Shown here piece after piece: positions 1-8,206 of a DNA stretch of 64,000 nt; the first letter of the stretch is position 1, and the number at the start of each line of letters is the position of its first letter. The stretch is from UBA12170 sp964293475 (GTDB taxonomy: Bacteria; Bacteroidota; Bacteroidia; Bacteroidales; UBA12170): positions 26,081 to 90,080 of the forward strand of contig CAXYYJ010000017.1 of the NCBI GenBank assembly GCA_964293475.1. The letters run 5' to 3'. The notes beneath the pieces are model-generated. The model was given only the letters and a program-made list of their open reading frames with translations, was not told the DNA's origin and did not search any database. The position numbers were made by a program, and so were the translations under genes.

Positions 1-3000
1 TCCTGATATTCCATTGGAAGGGAATAACTGAGTTTGATATTTTTTGTTTCGGCCTGATTTTCAAAACTATCTGCTATACTTTCTAAGAATGGCATCACTT
101 CGATGTTCGATGGTGAAAAGGTAATTTGATTGGCTTCGATTTTGGAAATATCCACAATATCGTTGAGTAAATTAAGCAGGAGCTCCCCATTGTTCTTAAT
201 TCGCGATATAAAAATGCTTCTCTCATCTTCTTCAATATCTTCATCTTCCAATAGGTCGGCAAACCCCAATATTGAATTCATGGGGGTTCGTATTTCGTGG
301 CTCATATTGGCCAAAAACGACGATTTAAGCCTGTCGCTTTCTTCTGCTTTGTTTTTGGCATCGAGCAGGGCAATTTCGTCAATTTTTTTATCGGTAATAT
401 CGCGGATATTGGCCAGTAGGTGGCTTTCGTTGTTATAGTGTATCCAGTGAAGCTTCAGATTTACGTGAAAAGTTGAACCATCTTTTCGGGTATCAATAGA
501 TTCAGAAACAATGCTTTGCTCTAATTTTAAGGTAGCCTTTACCTGTTCAATATGCAGGTTGCTGCCAATGTTTAATTCATCCTGATTTTTTCGGTTTAAT
601 ATTTCCTCGCGCGAATAGCCATACATTTGGCAGAGTACCTCATTGACCTCCACAATTTTACCATCGGCATTAAAAATAGCTATCCCATCGAGGTTCGAAT
701 TGAAGATGGTTCGGTACCTTTCTTCGCTCTCTCTAATCATTTCGAGCGATTTCTTTTTCTCAGTCACGTCGATGAGCAAGCCACTCAAATGGGTTATTTT
801 TCTGTTTTCGTCGAAAATGAGTTCCGTTTGATCTTCTACCCAGATATATTCCCCGTTTTTGCAGCGAAGCCTATAATATTCGTGACTATAATGCGGGCTA
901 TTTACTGTCTTGGTGTAGGTGTTTACCTCATTCAACACGTGCGACAAATCGTCCGGGTGAATAATATCAATATATTGGGGTGTGCCACCCAGCAATTCCT
1001 GGTCTTTGTAACCCAGTATATGTTCCACATTATTAGATACATAAACCACGGGATGAACATGACTATTGGGATTGAATTTCCATAAAATTGCGATAACCTT
1101 CGATTGTTCCAGAATTTTCAAGGTGTTAATCTTGTCGGTAATATCTTCGCCAGAGCTTAGGGTTCCTGTAAACTCGCCAATCTCGTTGAACAAAGGGGTT
1201 GTTTGCCAGGCAATTAGTCGTTCTTCGCCATCTTTTGTCAATACGGCACTCTCGCGACTAAAAATTCTGCTTTTACTTTTAGCTATCTCTTCGAAGCGTT
1301 CTTTGGTGCTCTTTCTATAATTTGATGGAACGCATTTGGTGATCCAGTTTTTGCCAAGCAATTCATTTTCTGAATAGCCTAAAATTTCGCAGGTTTTATT
1401 GTTAACCATTTCAATATGAGCATTTTTATCCATGGCAATCAACATAAAAGCTGCAATTTTAATATACTCCTTATTGCGTTGTTGGGTAATAAAGTTTTCT
1501 TTCAGTGCTTTTTTGCGGTCGGTAATATCGAGTAATTGGGCTATGGTTTTTATTTTTCCATTGATGTCGGTATAAACCGATGATCTGATTTCTACATCGC
1601 GCAATTCGCCATTTTTTCTAACAATCTGAAATTCATATTCTTCCGGAACATTTTCTCCTCTTTGGCGTGCAAAATAGTATCTGTTTACTGTAGCCAAACT
1701 ATCAGGGTGAATATAATTTTCATATTTCTTACCCAAAAGCTCTTTTAATGAATAGCCAAAAAGAAATTGTGACCGGGGATTAAGATATATAAATTGCCCC
1801 TGATCGTCAACGATGCAGATGCTGGCATGCGATTTTTCAACAATGGTGCGAAACCGGTTTTCACTTTCGCGCAGGCCCAGCTGAGTCATTTTTAAATGCG
1901 TGATGTTCTTGGTGATATTAATAATGTGCAATTCCCCATTAATTTCTACCAAACTGGCTGATATCAGAACATTAATAGTGGTCCCATTTTTAACTTTGAT
2001 AATGGTTTCCAGGTTTGTAACATTTTGACCTTTACCCAAATAATCCAAATATTCCTGCAAATCCTCAGGTTTTTGCCAAAAATCGAAATCCAGAATGCTT
2101 TTGCTGATAAGCTCCGTTTTAGAGTATTTTGTGAGTTCAATAAAGGAGTCATTAACATCGACAATTTGTGCAGAATGATATCGGGTGATATTAATGGCAT
2201 CGGGGCTGGAATTAAATATGGAGCGGAATTTTTCTTCACTCATCTTGATGGCTTTTTTCATGCGCATCAAATCGTCGATGTTCTTGAACAAAACCAATTG
2301 ATGCAATTCGCCATCGATGGGGAGAATTTTAGAAGAAACCAGATTTTCGAGCACTTGCCCTGTTCTGTATCGCAGGCGTGCCTGCATATTCTCAATATTT
2401 TGCCATTTTCCTGAGTATTCTATAAACTTATCTTTCTGGCCTTCAACTTCCCAAATATTCTGAAGTATCCTTGTCTGGCTTGTATCAAGTTTTCTGTTCT
2501 CCGCAAAATTTTCAATAAATGCCTGATTTGCATCGGTTAATGTCATTTCCTTATCCAGATTGTTGATACAAATGGCATCGGGGAGCAGATTGAAAATGCT
2601 TTTGAATTTTATTTCGCTGTATTTGAGTGCTTGTTGGGTTGTAATCAGCTCGTGGATGTCGCGGATAATCACCAATAAGTGAATATTGCCGTCGAAAAGA
2701 ATAATCTTACTCGAAAGAAGGCCAACCCGCTTTTCACCATTTTTAAACCTGAACGAAGCAGAAAAGTTTTGAACAAAACCATCTTTTTCCATCAATTCCC
2801 TGTATTTCTCTCTTTCGCTTTCGTTGTACCATAAATTAAGGTCATGACCGGTTTTCAGTAACACTTCTTCTTCAGAAAAGCCCGTGTAGCTTAAAAATGC
2901 TTTGTTTACTGCAATGGTTTTATGAGTTGGTAATTCGTGAAAGCTAATGGCTTCGGGAACCGAATTGAAAATCATATGAAACAACTCATTATTCGCCAAT

Positions 3001-3479
3001 TTACTTTTGCCCTCTTCAATTACAGGGGCAGAATTGGCAAGTTGAGAAGCAATATTTTCAGTAAAAACTTCAATTAAGTCGTTGTCAGGCAAAAAGGTAG
3101 AATCGGCAATAGCTTTGGACAGGCACAAATGAAAATATCGATCGCCCACCGAAAAAGGCCGGTAGATAAAAATTTGTAATTGATCGAAATGCTCCATTAT
3201 ATGGGTAATGCCTTTCTCTTCGAACCAGCTTTTTAGGTCAGAGATAGATTCTTTTGATTGATAATCGGGGTTGAAAATTTCGAAAAAGCGCAGTATTTGC
3301 TGGCTTGCGATATCAGTTGTTTCGGAGCTTTTAAGCAGCATTCTGGGCGCAAGGAGTTCGTCTTCGGTTTTATCATAATACAATAAAACCACCGAATCCA
3401 AATGCAACTTTTGACCCATTAATTGTAGTGTCTGGAGTATTTTTTGCGATGATTTGGTCTCTATGAAGAAGGTTCCCAT
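1..3479 (-). CDS. Multi-PAS sensor histidine kinase, 3' end outside the window
   Basis: Reading the minus strand from the ATG at 3479 gives an open frame of about 1159 codons that runs off the left edge. Residues 1-150 look like a GAF-type sensor with no transmembrane segment. About seven PAS/PAC units follow, separated by linkers of the ESEERYRTIF type and ending in motifs such as ANIRDITDKK. A HisKA domain begins near residue 1045 (SDRLKSSFLANMSHEIRTP), with the phospho-accepting His at about residue 1061. The ATPase domain and any receiver lie outside the window. The family autophosphorylates on His and passes phosphate to a receiver; the ligand cannot be told. It is transcribed divergently from smpB. 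The kinase call is firm; the exact PAS count is approximate. Confidence 0.93.
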   Translation of the reverse strand, partial: MGTFFIETKSSQKILQTLQLMGQKLHLDSVVLLYYDKTEDELLAPRMLLKSSETTDIASQQILRFFEIFNPDYQSKESISDLKSWFEEKGITHIMEHFDQLQIFIYRPFSVGDRYFHLCLSKAIADSTFLPDNDLIEVFTENIASQLANSAPVIEEGKSKLANNELFHMIFNSVPEAISFHELPTHKTIAVNKAFLSYTGFSEEEVLLKTGHDLNLWYNESEREKYRELMEKDGFVQNFSASFRFKNGEKRVGLLSSKIILFDGNIHLLVIIRDIHELITTQQALKYSEIKFKSIFNLLPDAICINNLDKEMTLTDANQAFIENFAENRKLDTSQTRILQNIWEVEGQKDKFIEYSGKWQNIENMQARLRYRTGQVLENLVSSKILPIDGELHQLVLFKNIDDLMRMKKAIKMSEEKFRSIFNSSPDAINITRYHSAQIVDVNDSFIELTKYSKTELISKSILDFDFWQKPEDLQEYLDYLGKGQNVTNLETIIKVKNGTTINVLISASLVEINGELHIINITKNITHLKMTQLGLRESENRFRTIVEKSHASICIVDDQGQFIYLNPRSQFLFGYSLKELLGKKYENYIHPDSLATVNRYYFARQRGENVPEEYEFQIVRKNGELRDVEIRSSVYTDINGKIKTIAQLLDITDRKKALKENFITQQRNKEYIKIAAFMLIAMDKNAHIEMVNNKTCEILGYSENELLGKNWITKCVPSNYRKSTKERFEEIAKSKSRIFSRESAVLTKDGEERLIAWQTTPLFNEIGEFTGTLSSGEDITDKINTLKILEQSKVIAILWKFNPNSHVHPVVYVSNNVEHILGYKDQELLGGTPQYIDIIHPDDLSHVLNEVNTYTKTVNSPHYSHEYYRLRCKNGEYIWVEDQTELIFDENRKITHLSGLLIDVTEKKKSLEMIRESEERYRTIFNSNLDGIAIFNADGKIVEVNEVLCQMYGYSREEILNRKNQDELNIGSNLHIEQVKATLKLEQSIVSESIDTRKDGSTFHVNLKLHWIHYNNESHLLANIRDITDKKIDEIALLDAKNKAEESDRLKSSFLANMSHEIRTPMNSILGFADLLEDEDIEEDERSIFISRIKNNGELLLNLLNDIVDISKIEANQITFSPSNIEVMPFLESIADSFENQAETKNIKLSYSLPMEYQ

Positions 3480-3731
3480 AATTGTTCGTAAATGTTTTTT
3501 CGGTTTTGGCTTGCTTTTTTACAATTTGTTCAATTAATATGCTAAAGGTAAACAAAATTTAAAGAACCAGAATTTTTTTTTAATAATTCTCTTACTTCGT
3601 TTTTCCATGAGTAATGAGGGTTTACAAGTACTGGAGCAACAGGGTAGACGCACACTTTAAAAGAGCGCTATGAAATCGATGGGCAAATTAATATAAAGAA
3701 AATCAATCCACTGATTTCATAGATTTTCTTA

Positions 3732-3766
3732 CTAAGCAATGTTCAACAAAGCTGAACATTGCTTAG
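3732..3766. repeat. Perfect 14-bp inverted repeat (hairpin)
   Basis: CTAAGCAATGTTCA at 3732-3745 and its exact reverse complement at 3753-3766 enclose a 7-nt loop. It lies in the divergent spacer between the PAS kinase and smpB. Neither side has a T-tract, so it is not an ordinary terminator. Shorter dyads (GAAATC/GATTTC, AGAAAATC/GATTTTCT) lie just to its left. It may be a REP-like element or an operator; the function is unknown. Confidence 0.7.
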
Positions 3767-3840
3767 AATCCGCGCTAATTTGCGAAAATCTGTGGATAAA
3801 ACAAAAGTATGCGCTTGCCCAGCCTGGAGCAATTTTAGAA

Positions 3841-3870
3841 TTGATTGCCCATGATTTTTTTCTATTTTTG
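3841..3870 (+). promoter_or_regulatory. Likely smpB promoter
   Basis: TATTTTTG at 3863-3870 matches the Bacteroidota TAnnTTTG -7 box, with a TTG about 19-20 bp upstream at 3841 as a -33 element. This predicts transcription from about 3876, some 12 nt before the smpB ATG. It also argues against the in-frame upstream extension to 3739. Confidence 0.55.
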
Positions 3871-3888
3871 CAGGCTATAAAAGTTCAA

Positions 3889-4338
3889 ATGGCCACATCA
3901 AATATTCGCATTAAAAATAAAAAAGCTTCCTTCGAATACTATTTGGAGGAAAGATATGTGGCTGGAATTCAGTTAACAGGGACGGAGATTAAATCCATAA
4001 GAAACGGTAAAGCACAACTCACCGAGTCCTATTGCTACTTTAGAAACAATGAGCTATTTATTAAGAATATGCACATTAACGAGTATGAGCTCGGAACCAT
4101 CTACAACCATGAGCCCAAACGCGACCGCAAACTTTTGTTAAGAAAACGTGAATTGAGCAAACTCAAATCGAAAATTAATGAAAAAGGATTTACTTTGATC
4201 CCGCTCATTTTGTTTATCAACGAGAAGGGTTTGGCCAAACTTGAGATTGCATTGGCAAAAGGAAAACATACCTACGACAAACGCTCCTCTTTAAAGGAAA
4301 AGGATGTGAAACGGGATATGGACCGGGCTGCTGAATAA
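3889..4338 (+). CDS. smpB: SsrA-binding protein SmpB
   Basis: A 149-aa protein that binds tmRNA and delivers it to stalled ribosomes for trans-translation. The sequence has the usual SmpB blocks: IKNKKASFEYYLEERYVAGI near the N-terminus, GTEIKSIRNGKAQLTES, and the Lys/Arg-rich C-terminal tail (GKHTYDKRSSLKEKDVKRDM) that lies in the decoding centre. Length is normal for the family. An open frame extends upstream to 3739, but the ATG at 3889 fits the family N-terminus and sits just behind a TAnnTTTG promoter box. It is a single gene, followed on the same strand by a secreted thioredoxin-fold protein. The tmRNA gene was not seen in this window. Confidence 0.96.
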   Translation: MATSNIRIKNKKASFEYYLEERYVAGIQLTGTEIKSIRNGKAQLTESYCYFRNNELFIKNMHINEYELGTIYNHEPKRDRKLLLRKRELSKLKSKINEKGFTLIPLILFINEKGLAKLEIALAKGKHTYDKRSSLKEKDVKRDMDRAAE

Positions 4339-4425
4339 TCAAAAGGTATTGGTTTAACACGTTGATAATATGTTTCTTGAGTTTTTTTTTGAATTAATCT
4401 GTAAAAATAAAATTTGAAATTGTTT

Positions 4426-5001
4426 ATGGGAACCAACCAATTTTTTAAAATATCAATATTAGGTATCATTCTGTTGTTTGTGAATGTTTTTTCGATCAAG
4501 GCTCAGGAAAGCAAACCCATTAAGTGGTATACCTTCGAAGAAGCTATTGCCCTAAATGCAAAAAGCCCCAAACTCATTTTTATCGATGTTTATACCGAAT
4601 GGTGTGGCTGGTGTAAGAAAATGGATGCATCAACTTTTGCCGATCCAAAGGTTGCAGAATACATGAATAAAAATTTCTACTGTGTTAAACTCGATGCTGA
4701 GCAATCAGAACCCATCAACTTCATGGGGCAAACCTATATTAACCCTAAAGCAGGCGAAAAAAGAAGCACTCACCAAATTGCAGCCGTTTTGCTTCAAAAC
4801 AAAATGAGCTATCCGAGCTATGTTTTTATGAACGAGCAAAACAAGATTCTTACGGTAGTTAAGGGATACATGACTGTGGAGAATTTTGATCCTGTAATTC
4901 ATTGGTTTGCCGAAAGAGCATACCTTAAAGTGGCTTTTCAGGAATACTCAGAATCCTTTAAAGCCAAATCTGAACCCCCCCAAAGCCCTGTTGTTAAATA
5001 A
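4426..5001 (+). CDS. Secreted thioredoxin-fold protein (thioredoxin_7 type)
   Basis: A 191-aa protein with an N-terminal signal peptide (hydrophobic stretch about residues 7-24, ending FSIKAQ) and a thioredoxin fold carrying WCGWCKKM, a CxxC active site with the extra Trp typical of DUF255/thioredoxin_7 proteins. The conserved cis-Pro is in SYPSYVFM. It is probably a periplasmic thiol-disulfide oxidoreductase; the substrate is unknown. A TTG 12 nt upstream (4414) would add MKLF; the ATG at 4426 is preferred because it places the charged N-region normally. The long stretch between CxxC and cis-Pro is usual for this subfamily. Confidence 0.88.
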   Translation: MGTNQFFKISILGIILLFVNVFSIKAQESKPIKWYTFEEAIALNAKSPKLIFIDVYTEWCGWCKKMDASTFADPKVAEYMNKNFYCVKLDAEQSEPINFMGQTYINPKAGEKRSTHQIAAVLLQNKMSYPSYVFMNEQNKILTVVKGYMTVENFDPVIHWFAERAYLKVAFQEYSESFKAKSEPPQSPVVK

Positions 5002-5080
5002 AATAGCTGAGGAGCAGGATTAAAATACCCAGGAATAGTACCAGGTAAACAAGTTGGTTATTTTCAATGATATCTGTCAT
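4994..5080 (-). CDS. Possible 28-aa single-span membrane peptide
   Basis: An ATG at 5080 opens 28 codons ending in TAA. The peptide starts MTDIIENNQLVYLV and ends in a hydrophobic stretch (LFLGILILLLSYFI): a short polar N-terminus and one clean transmembrane helix. It overlaps the 3' end of the thioredoxin-like gene by 8 nt on the opposite strand. Its composition is protein-like for such an AT-rich spacer, but no promoter or homologue can be shown. It could be chance. Confidence 0.3.
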   Translation of the reverse strand: MTDIIENNQLVYLVLFLGILILLLSYFI

Positions 5081-5161
5081 AATATAGTGCTAATTCCAAA
5101 TTTGTGCCAATCTATAAACACATTGATATTCTGTGAATTGCCATTAATTATCTGAGAAATT

Positions 5162-5185
5162 AATTTCCCCTATTGGGAAATTTTT
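5162..5185 (+). terminator. Likely intrinsic terminator after the thioredoxin-fold gene
   Basis: AATTTCCC (5162-5169) pairs with GGGAAATT (5175-5182) across a 5-nt loop, and T residues continue to 5185. It is 160 bp downstream of the thioredoxin-like gene and upstream of the next lipoprotein promoter. Confidence 0.5.
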
Positions 5186-5261
5186 CTGCTATAATGAAAT
5201 TTTTATTCAATTTGAGCTATGAAAATTTTTCACCATAAGGTAGCTGGTAGAAATCAAATCA

Positions 5262-5269
5262 TATATTTG
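5262..5269 (+). promoter_or_regulatory. TAnnTTTG -7 box upstream of the lipoprotein gene
   Basis: TATATTTG lies 18 bp before the ATG at 5288, predicting a leader of roughly 12 nt. It supports 5288 rather than the upstream in-frame ATG at 5219. No convincing -33 element is visible. Confidence 0.5.
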
Positions 5270-5287
5270 TGGAGCTTAATTGATTTT

Positions 5288-5752
5288 ATGAAAACACATC
5301 AATTGATTTCAGGAATTGTTCTGGTAAGTTTGTTGCTGACTTTCTCGTGCAAACAAGCCGATAAATGCGAAGATGTATCCTGTGATCCCGAAAATAAACC
5401 GCTCTATATCAATTTGGTAGACCTGTCTTCGGGCGTCAATCTCTTTCAAAACGCAACTTACGATAGCAACAGCTATTACATTGTAAATATGGAGCATCTG
5501 GATCAGCGGAGCCGCTATATTCAACAGAGTTATCTCATTGAACTTCCCGATATTACCAGAAATTCAGGTAAACAATATTATCAGTTTGTACTTCAGGACG
5601 ATTTTGCCATCGTTTTTACTCTCGATGTTGCCAAAGTGGAGGATGAATGCTGCACTTCATACCAATTGAATTCCTTCGAAGCAGTTTCTGTTCCCTTTGA
5701 GTTTGATGCTGCCAATTTGGTAGCTACAATTTTTATCGAAACAGGAAAGTAA
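5288..5752 (+). CDS. Hypothetical lipoprotein
   Basis: A 154-aa product starting MKTHQLISGIVLVS, a lipoprotein signal peptide with the lipobox LTFSC, so the mature protein would be anchored through Cys at about residue 21. The mature part is Cys-containing (KCEDVSCDPENKP, EDECCTS) and predicted mostly beta. I do not recognise a named domain. The start was moved from 5219 to 5288 because of the signal peptide and the promoter box at 5262. It converges on the STAS-like gene at 5795-6223. Confidence 0.75.
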   Translation: MKTHQLISGIVLVSLLLTFSCKQADKCEDVSCDPENKPLYINLVDLSSGVNLFQNATYDSNSYYIVNMEHLDQRSRYIQQSYLIELPDITRNSGKQYYQFVLQDDFAIVFTLDVAKVEDECCTSYQLNSFEAVSVPFEFDAANLVATIFIETGK

Positions 5753-5794
5753 TCCTTTCTTGCATCTTATTTATTACCATGGATTTATAAAAAA

Positions 5795-6223
5795 TCAAAG
5801 ACTAATCTCCGTTAAATTAGCCAGAATAGATTCCATCTGCGGTGGGGTTAATGGTATATTCAAGAAGTTTTTGGCAGCATTCAAAGTACTGAAAATAGCA
5901 TGGTTTTGCTTTTTCTCGTCTTCAATATAAAGGTGCAGCAATGCAATGATTTTTGGCTCTGATGCAAGATATGCCAACCGGAAAGGGGGAAACTTCTCTG
6001 CCTGATTAACTCCTTCGAGTTTCTTCATGGTTGAATAATTATTGTCATCTATCTTTCCCAGAGTTAAGCTTCGCAAATCCATAAAAACATTGATGCTTTC
6101 ATTCCAGAAATACATGTTTTTCATTTGTTCAATGGATTTCAAATACTCATTCAATACAAAAAGGCCATCCCATTTAATAAACAGGATATGACTATCAGAA
6201 AAATATTGATAGGTAATTTTCAT
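5795..6223 (-). CDS. STAS/SpoIIAA-like protein
   Basis: A 142-aa soluble protein starting MKITYQYFSDSHILFIKWDG. Its alternating beta/alpha pattern (short strand, helix EYLKSIEQMKN, strand INVFMDLRSL, helix EKFPPFRLAYLASEPK) resembles SpoIIAA-like/STAS folds common in Bacteroidota near signalling genes. No catalytic motif is visible. The frame extends 10 codons upstream; MKITYQ is chosen because that extension is atypical. A TTGAAAT-ttg-ATTTCAA dyad at 6237-6253 sits just ahead of the start and could be a regulatory site. The fold assignment is a guess from pattern. Confidence 0.6.
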   Translation of the reverse strand: MKITYQYFSDSHILFIKWDGLFVLNEYLKSIEQMKNMYFWNESINVFMDLRSLTLGKIDDNNYSTMKKLEGVNQAEKFPPFRLAYLASEPKIIALLHLYIEDEKKQNHAIFSTLNAAKNFLNIPLTPPQMESILANLTEISL

Positions 6224-6404
6224 GGCTAAGCCCCGATTGAAATTTGATTTCAAACTTCGATTGCATTAAACCGAAGTTCAGACTGTGAAAGTAGATAAAT
6301 AAATTGTTGATTCCAAACAATTTCTTATAAATGGGTTCAAAACCTAAAAAAGAAATATTTTATTGACTAGGGTACAACCTCTTGAAAGGCAAAAAATTAA
6401 AGGT

Positions 6405-8084
6405 CTATAAGGATTTGTTTCGCAGAAACCGAAAATAGTCTTTCAGTACCACATCGTTCACCTGGCGGGGTGTGAAAACCTCCAGAATTATACTTTGCGA
6501 CGACTCGATGAACTCATGAATTTTTGCTGACAAATTCGATGCTTCCCGACAGGATAAATACTTCATTCCGGCATCCTGAGCCAAATGTTGGGCTGTTCGG
6601 TTGTGCGGCGTTTCGAATAAATCTATTTGCCCACTTTTCAGGGGGCCGTCTAAAAATCTGAAAATCCCACCGCCATTGTTGTTGATTAACAGGATTTTGA
6701 AATTGGGATGTAAATAATTGTTCCACAGTGCGTTAATATCGTAGAAAAAACTCAGATCGCCAGTCACCAAAATGGTTTGACCTTCGAAATACAAACTCTG
6801 GCCCAGGGCTGTTGATGTGGATCCATCGATGCCACTTACTCCGCGGTTACCATCGATGATATGTTGATCGAAATCGAAAAACTGAGAATAGCGGATGGAA
6901 GTGCTGTTGGCAAAGTGAAGTTGTATTTTTGTGGTCAGTGAGGCGTGCAGCTCTTTAAAAACCATGAAGTCGGAATAAGGAATGGTTTCCATGAATTCCT
7001 GGTGAATGGTTTTCGATTTGGCGGTAATTTGCTGCCAGTTCCGGAAAAAGTTTTCATCAGCTGATGGCCCATCTATTGCAATTTTTAAAACATCTGCGGT
7101 TTGACAGCGCAAATGTTGAGTCAAATGCAAAAAAGTGTCCGGTGCCTGATGGTCGGGCGAAATGTGGAAATGCTGAAAATCAAAGCCATTTCTTAGCCAT
7201 GCCTTTATCTTTTTACTTACAATATGTCCCCCAAAGGTTAAGACCACCTCAGGGAAAAATTCATTTTCTTTTTCAGCGGTTATCTGAGTCAGAACCTGGT
7301 CAATGGCATTGGTAAAACAGGGGAGGTTCAAATTCGACGTGGTTTCGGTGAGAACCACGGTATTTTTCTCCAAAGCCAGTTGTTCGAGCAATTTGGAAAG
7401 ATGAGCATCCGGAGCATGCTGCCCCACAATAATCATCCTTTTTTGCGCTGATAACCAGGCTGTTTGAAATGTATTTTTATCATTTTCCTGCAGATGCCTT
7501 GCTTCTGGATTCGAAGGTTTTGGAATATCCCATCCGCTCGTTTTTTCTTTTTGTCCATAAATGGGTTCATCCAAGGGCACGTTGATATGAACCGGACCAA
7601 AAACTGGATTTATAGAGCTATCAATGGCTTCGATAACAAGTTGTTGATAGCGATTCTTGTCTTCTTCATTGCTAAAGCTTTCGGGCAAATTCACCGATTT
7701 TCTGATAAAATTCCCATAGATTTCCTGCTGCCTGATGGTTTGCCCATCGCCCTGATCCACCAAATACCCTGGTCGGTCGGCGGAGAGTACTATGAGTGGA
7801 ACCTGCTGATAAAAAGCCTCGGCCAAAGCTGGGGCATAATTTAGAACGGCTGAGCCCGACGTGCAATTTAGCACCACCGGTTTCCCCGTTTTTTGAGCCA
7901 AACCCAAAGCAAAAAAGGCTGCACTCCGCTCGTCGACAATGCTGTAAATTTTAAACTCTTTGTATTGCGGAAAAGTGAGCATCATGGGCGCATTGCGGCT
8001 TCCGGGCGATATTACAATCTCCGAAATCCCATGCGATATAAAAATCTGAGCAAGAAGTTCTAATCCGTCTTTATTGGAAATCAT
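6405..8084 (-). CDS. menD: 2-succinyl-5-enolpyruvyl-6-hydroxy-3-cyclohexene-1-carboxylate synthase MenD
   Basis: A 559-aa thiamine-diphosphate enzyme that joins 2-oxoglutarate and isochorismate in menaquinone synthesis. The N-terminal Pyr domain shows ISPGSRNAPMMLTF, VDERSAAFFALGLAQKTGKP and CTSGSAVLNYAPALAEA. The C-terminal PP domain shows GNRGVSGIDGSTSTALG and GDLSFFYDINALW with NNNGGGIF, the cofactor-binding region. Length matches MenD. The open frame extends to 8174, but the family N-terminus is MISNKDGLELLAQIF at 8084, and the extension runs through the lpdA terminator. No other men genes are in the window. It supports a menaquinone-based respiratory chain. Confidence 0.95.
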   Translation of the reverse strand: MISNKDGLELLAQIFISHGISEIVISPGSRNAPMMLTFPQYKEFKIYSIVDERSAAFFALGLAQKTGKPVVLNCTSGSAVLNYAPALAEAFYQQVPLIVLSADRPGYLVDQGDGQTIRQQEIYGNFIRKSVNLPESFSNEEDKNRYQQLVIEAIDSSINPVFGPVHINVPLDEPIYGQKEKTSGWDIPKPSNPEARHLQENDKNTFQTAWLSAQKRMIIVGQHAPDAHLSKLLEQLALEKNTVVLTETTSNLNLPCFTNAIDQVLTQITAEKENEFFPEVVLTFGGHIVSKKIKAWLRNGFDFQHFHISPDHQAPDTFLHLTQHLRCQTADVLKIAIDGPSADENFFRNWQQITAKSKTIHQEFMETIPYSDFMVFKELHASLTTKIQLHFANSTSIRYSQFFDFDQHIIDGNRGVSGIDGSTSTALGQSLYFEGQTILVTGDLSFFYDINALWNNYLHPNFKILLINNNGGGIFRFLDGPLKSGQIDLFETPHNRTAQHLAQDAGMKYLSCREASNLSAKIHEFIESSQSIILEVFTPRQVNDVVLKDYFRFLRNKSL

Positions 8085-8146
8085 GTTATAGTGCGTGTTG
8101 CTGAAATAATGAGTAATTTTTGGTTTACTAAATTTCCCCGTTTTGG

Positions 8147-8154
8147 CAAAAGTA
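8147..8154 (-). promoter_or_regulatory. TAnnTTTG -7 box for menD
   Basis: On the minus strand TACTTTTG (8154 to 8147) lies immediately after the lpdA terminator and about 60 bp before the menD ATG. No good -33 match is visible because the terminator occupies that position. Confidence 0.45.
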
Positions 8155-8157
8155 TAA

Positions 8158-8189
8158 AAAAAGCCGCTATTCATTGGGAGCGGCTTTTT
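8158..8189 (-). terminator. Intrinsic terminator of lpdA
   Basis: AAAAAGCCGCT at 8158-8168 and AGCGGCTTTTT at 8179-8189 form an 11-bp stem with a 10-nt loop and T-tracts on both strands. On the minus strand it lies 18 nt after the lpdA stop, separating lpdA from menD. Confidence 0.85.
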
Positions 8190-8206
8190 CTATGGTTTGG
8201 AGTATC

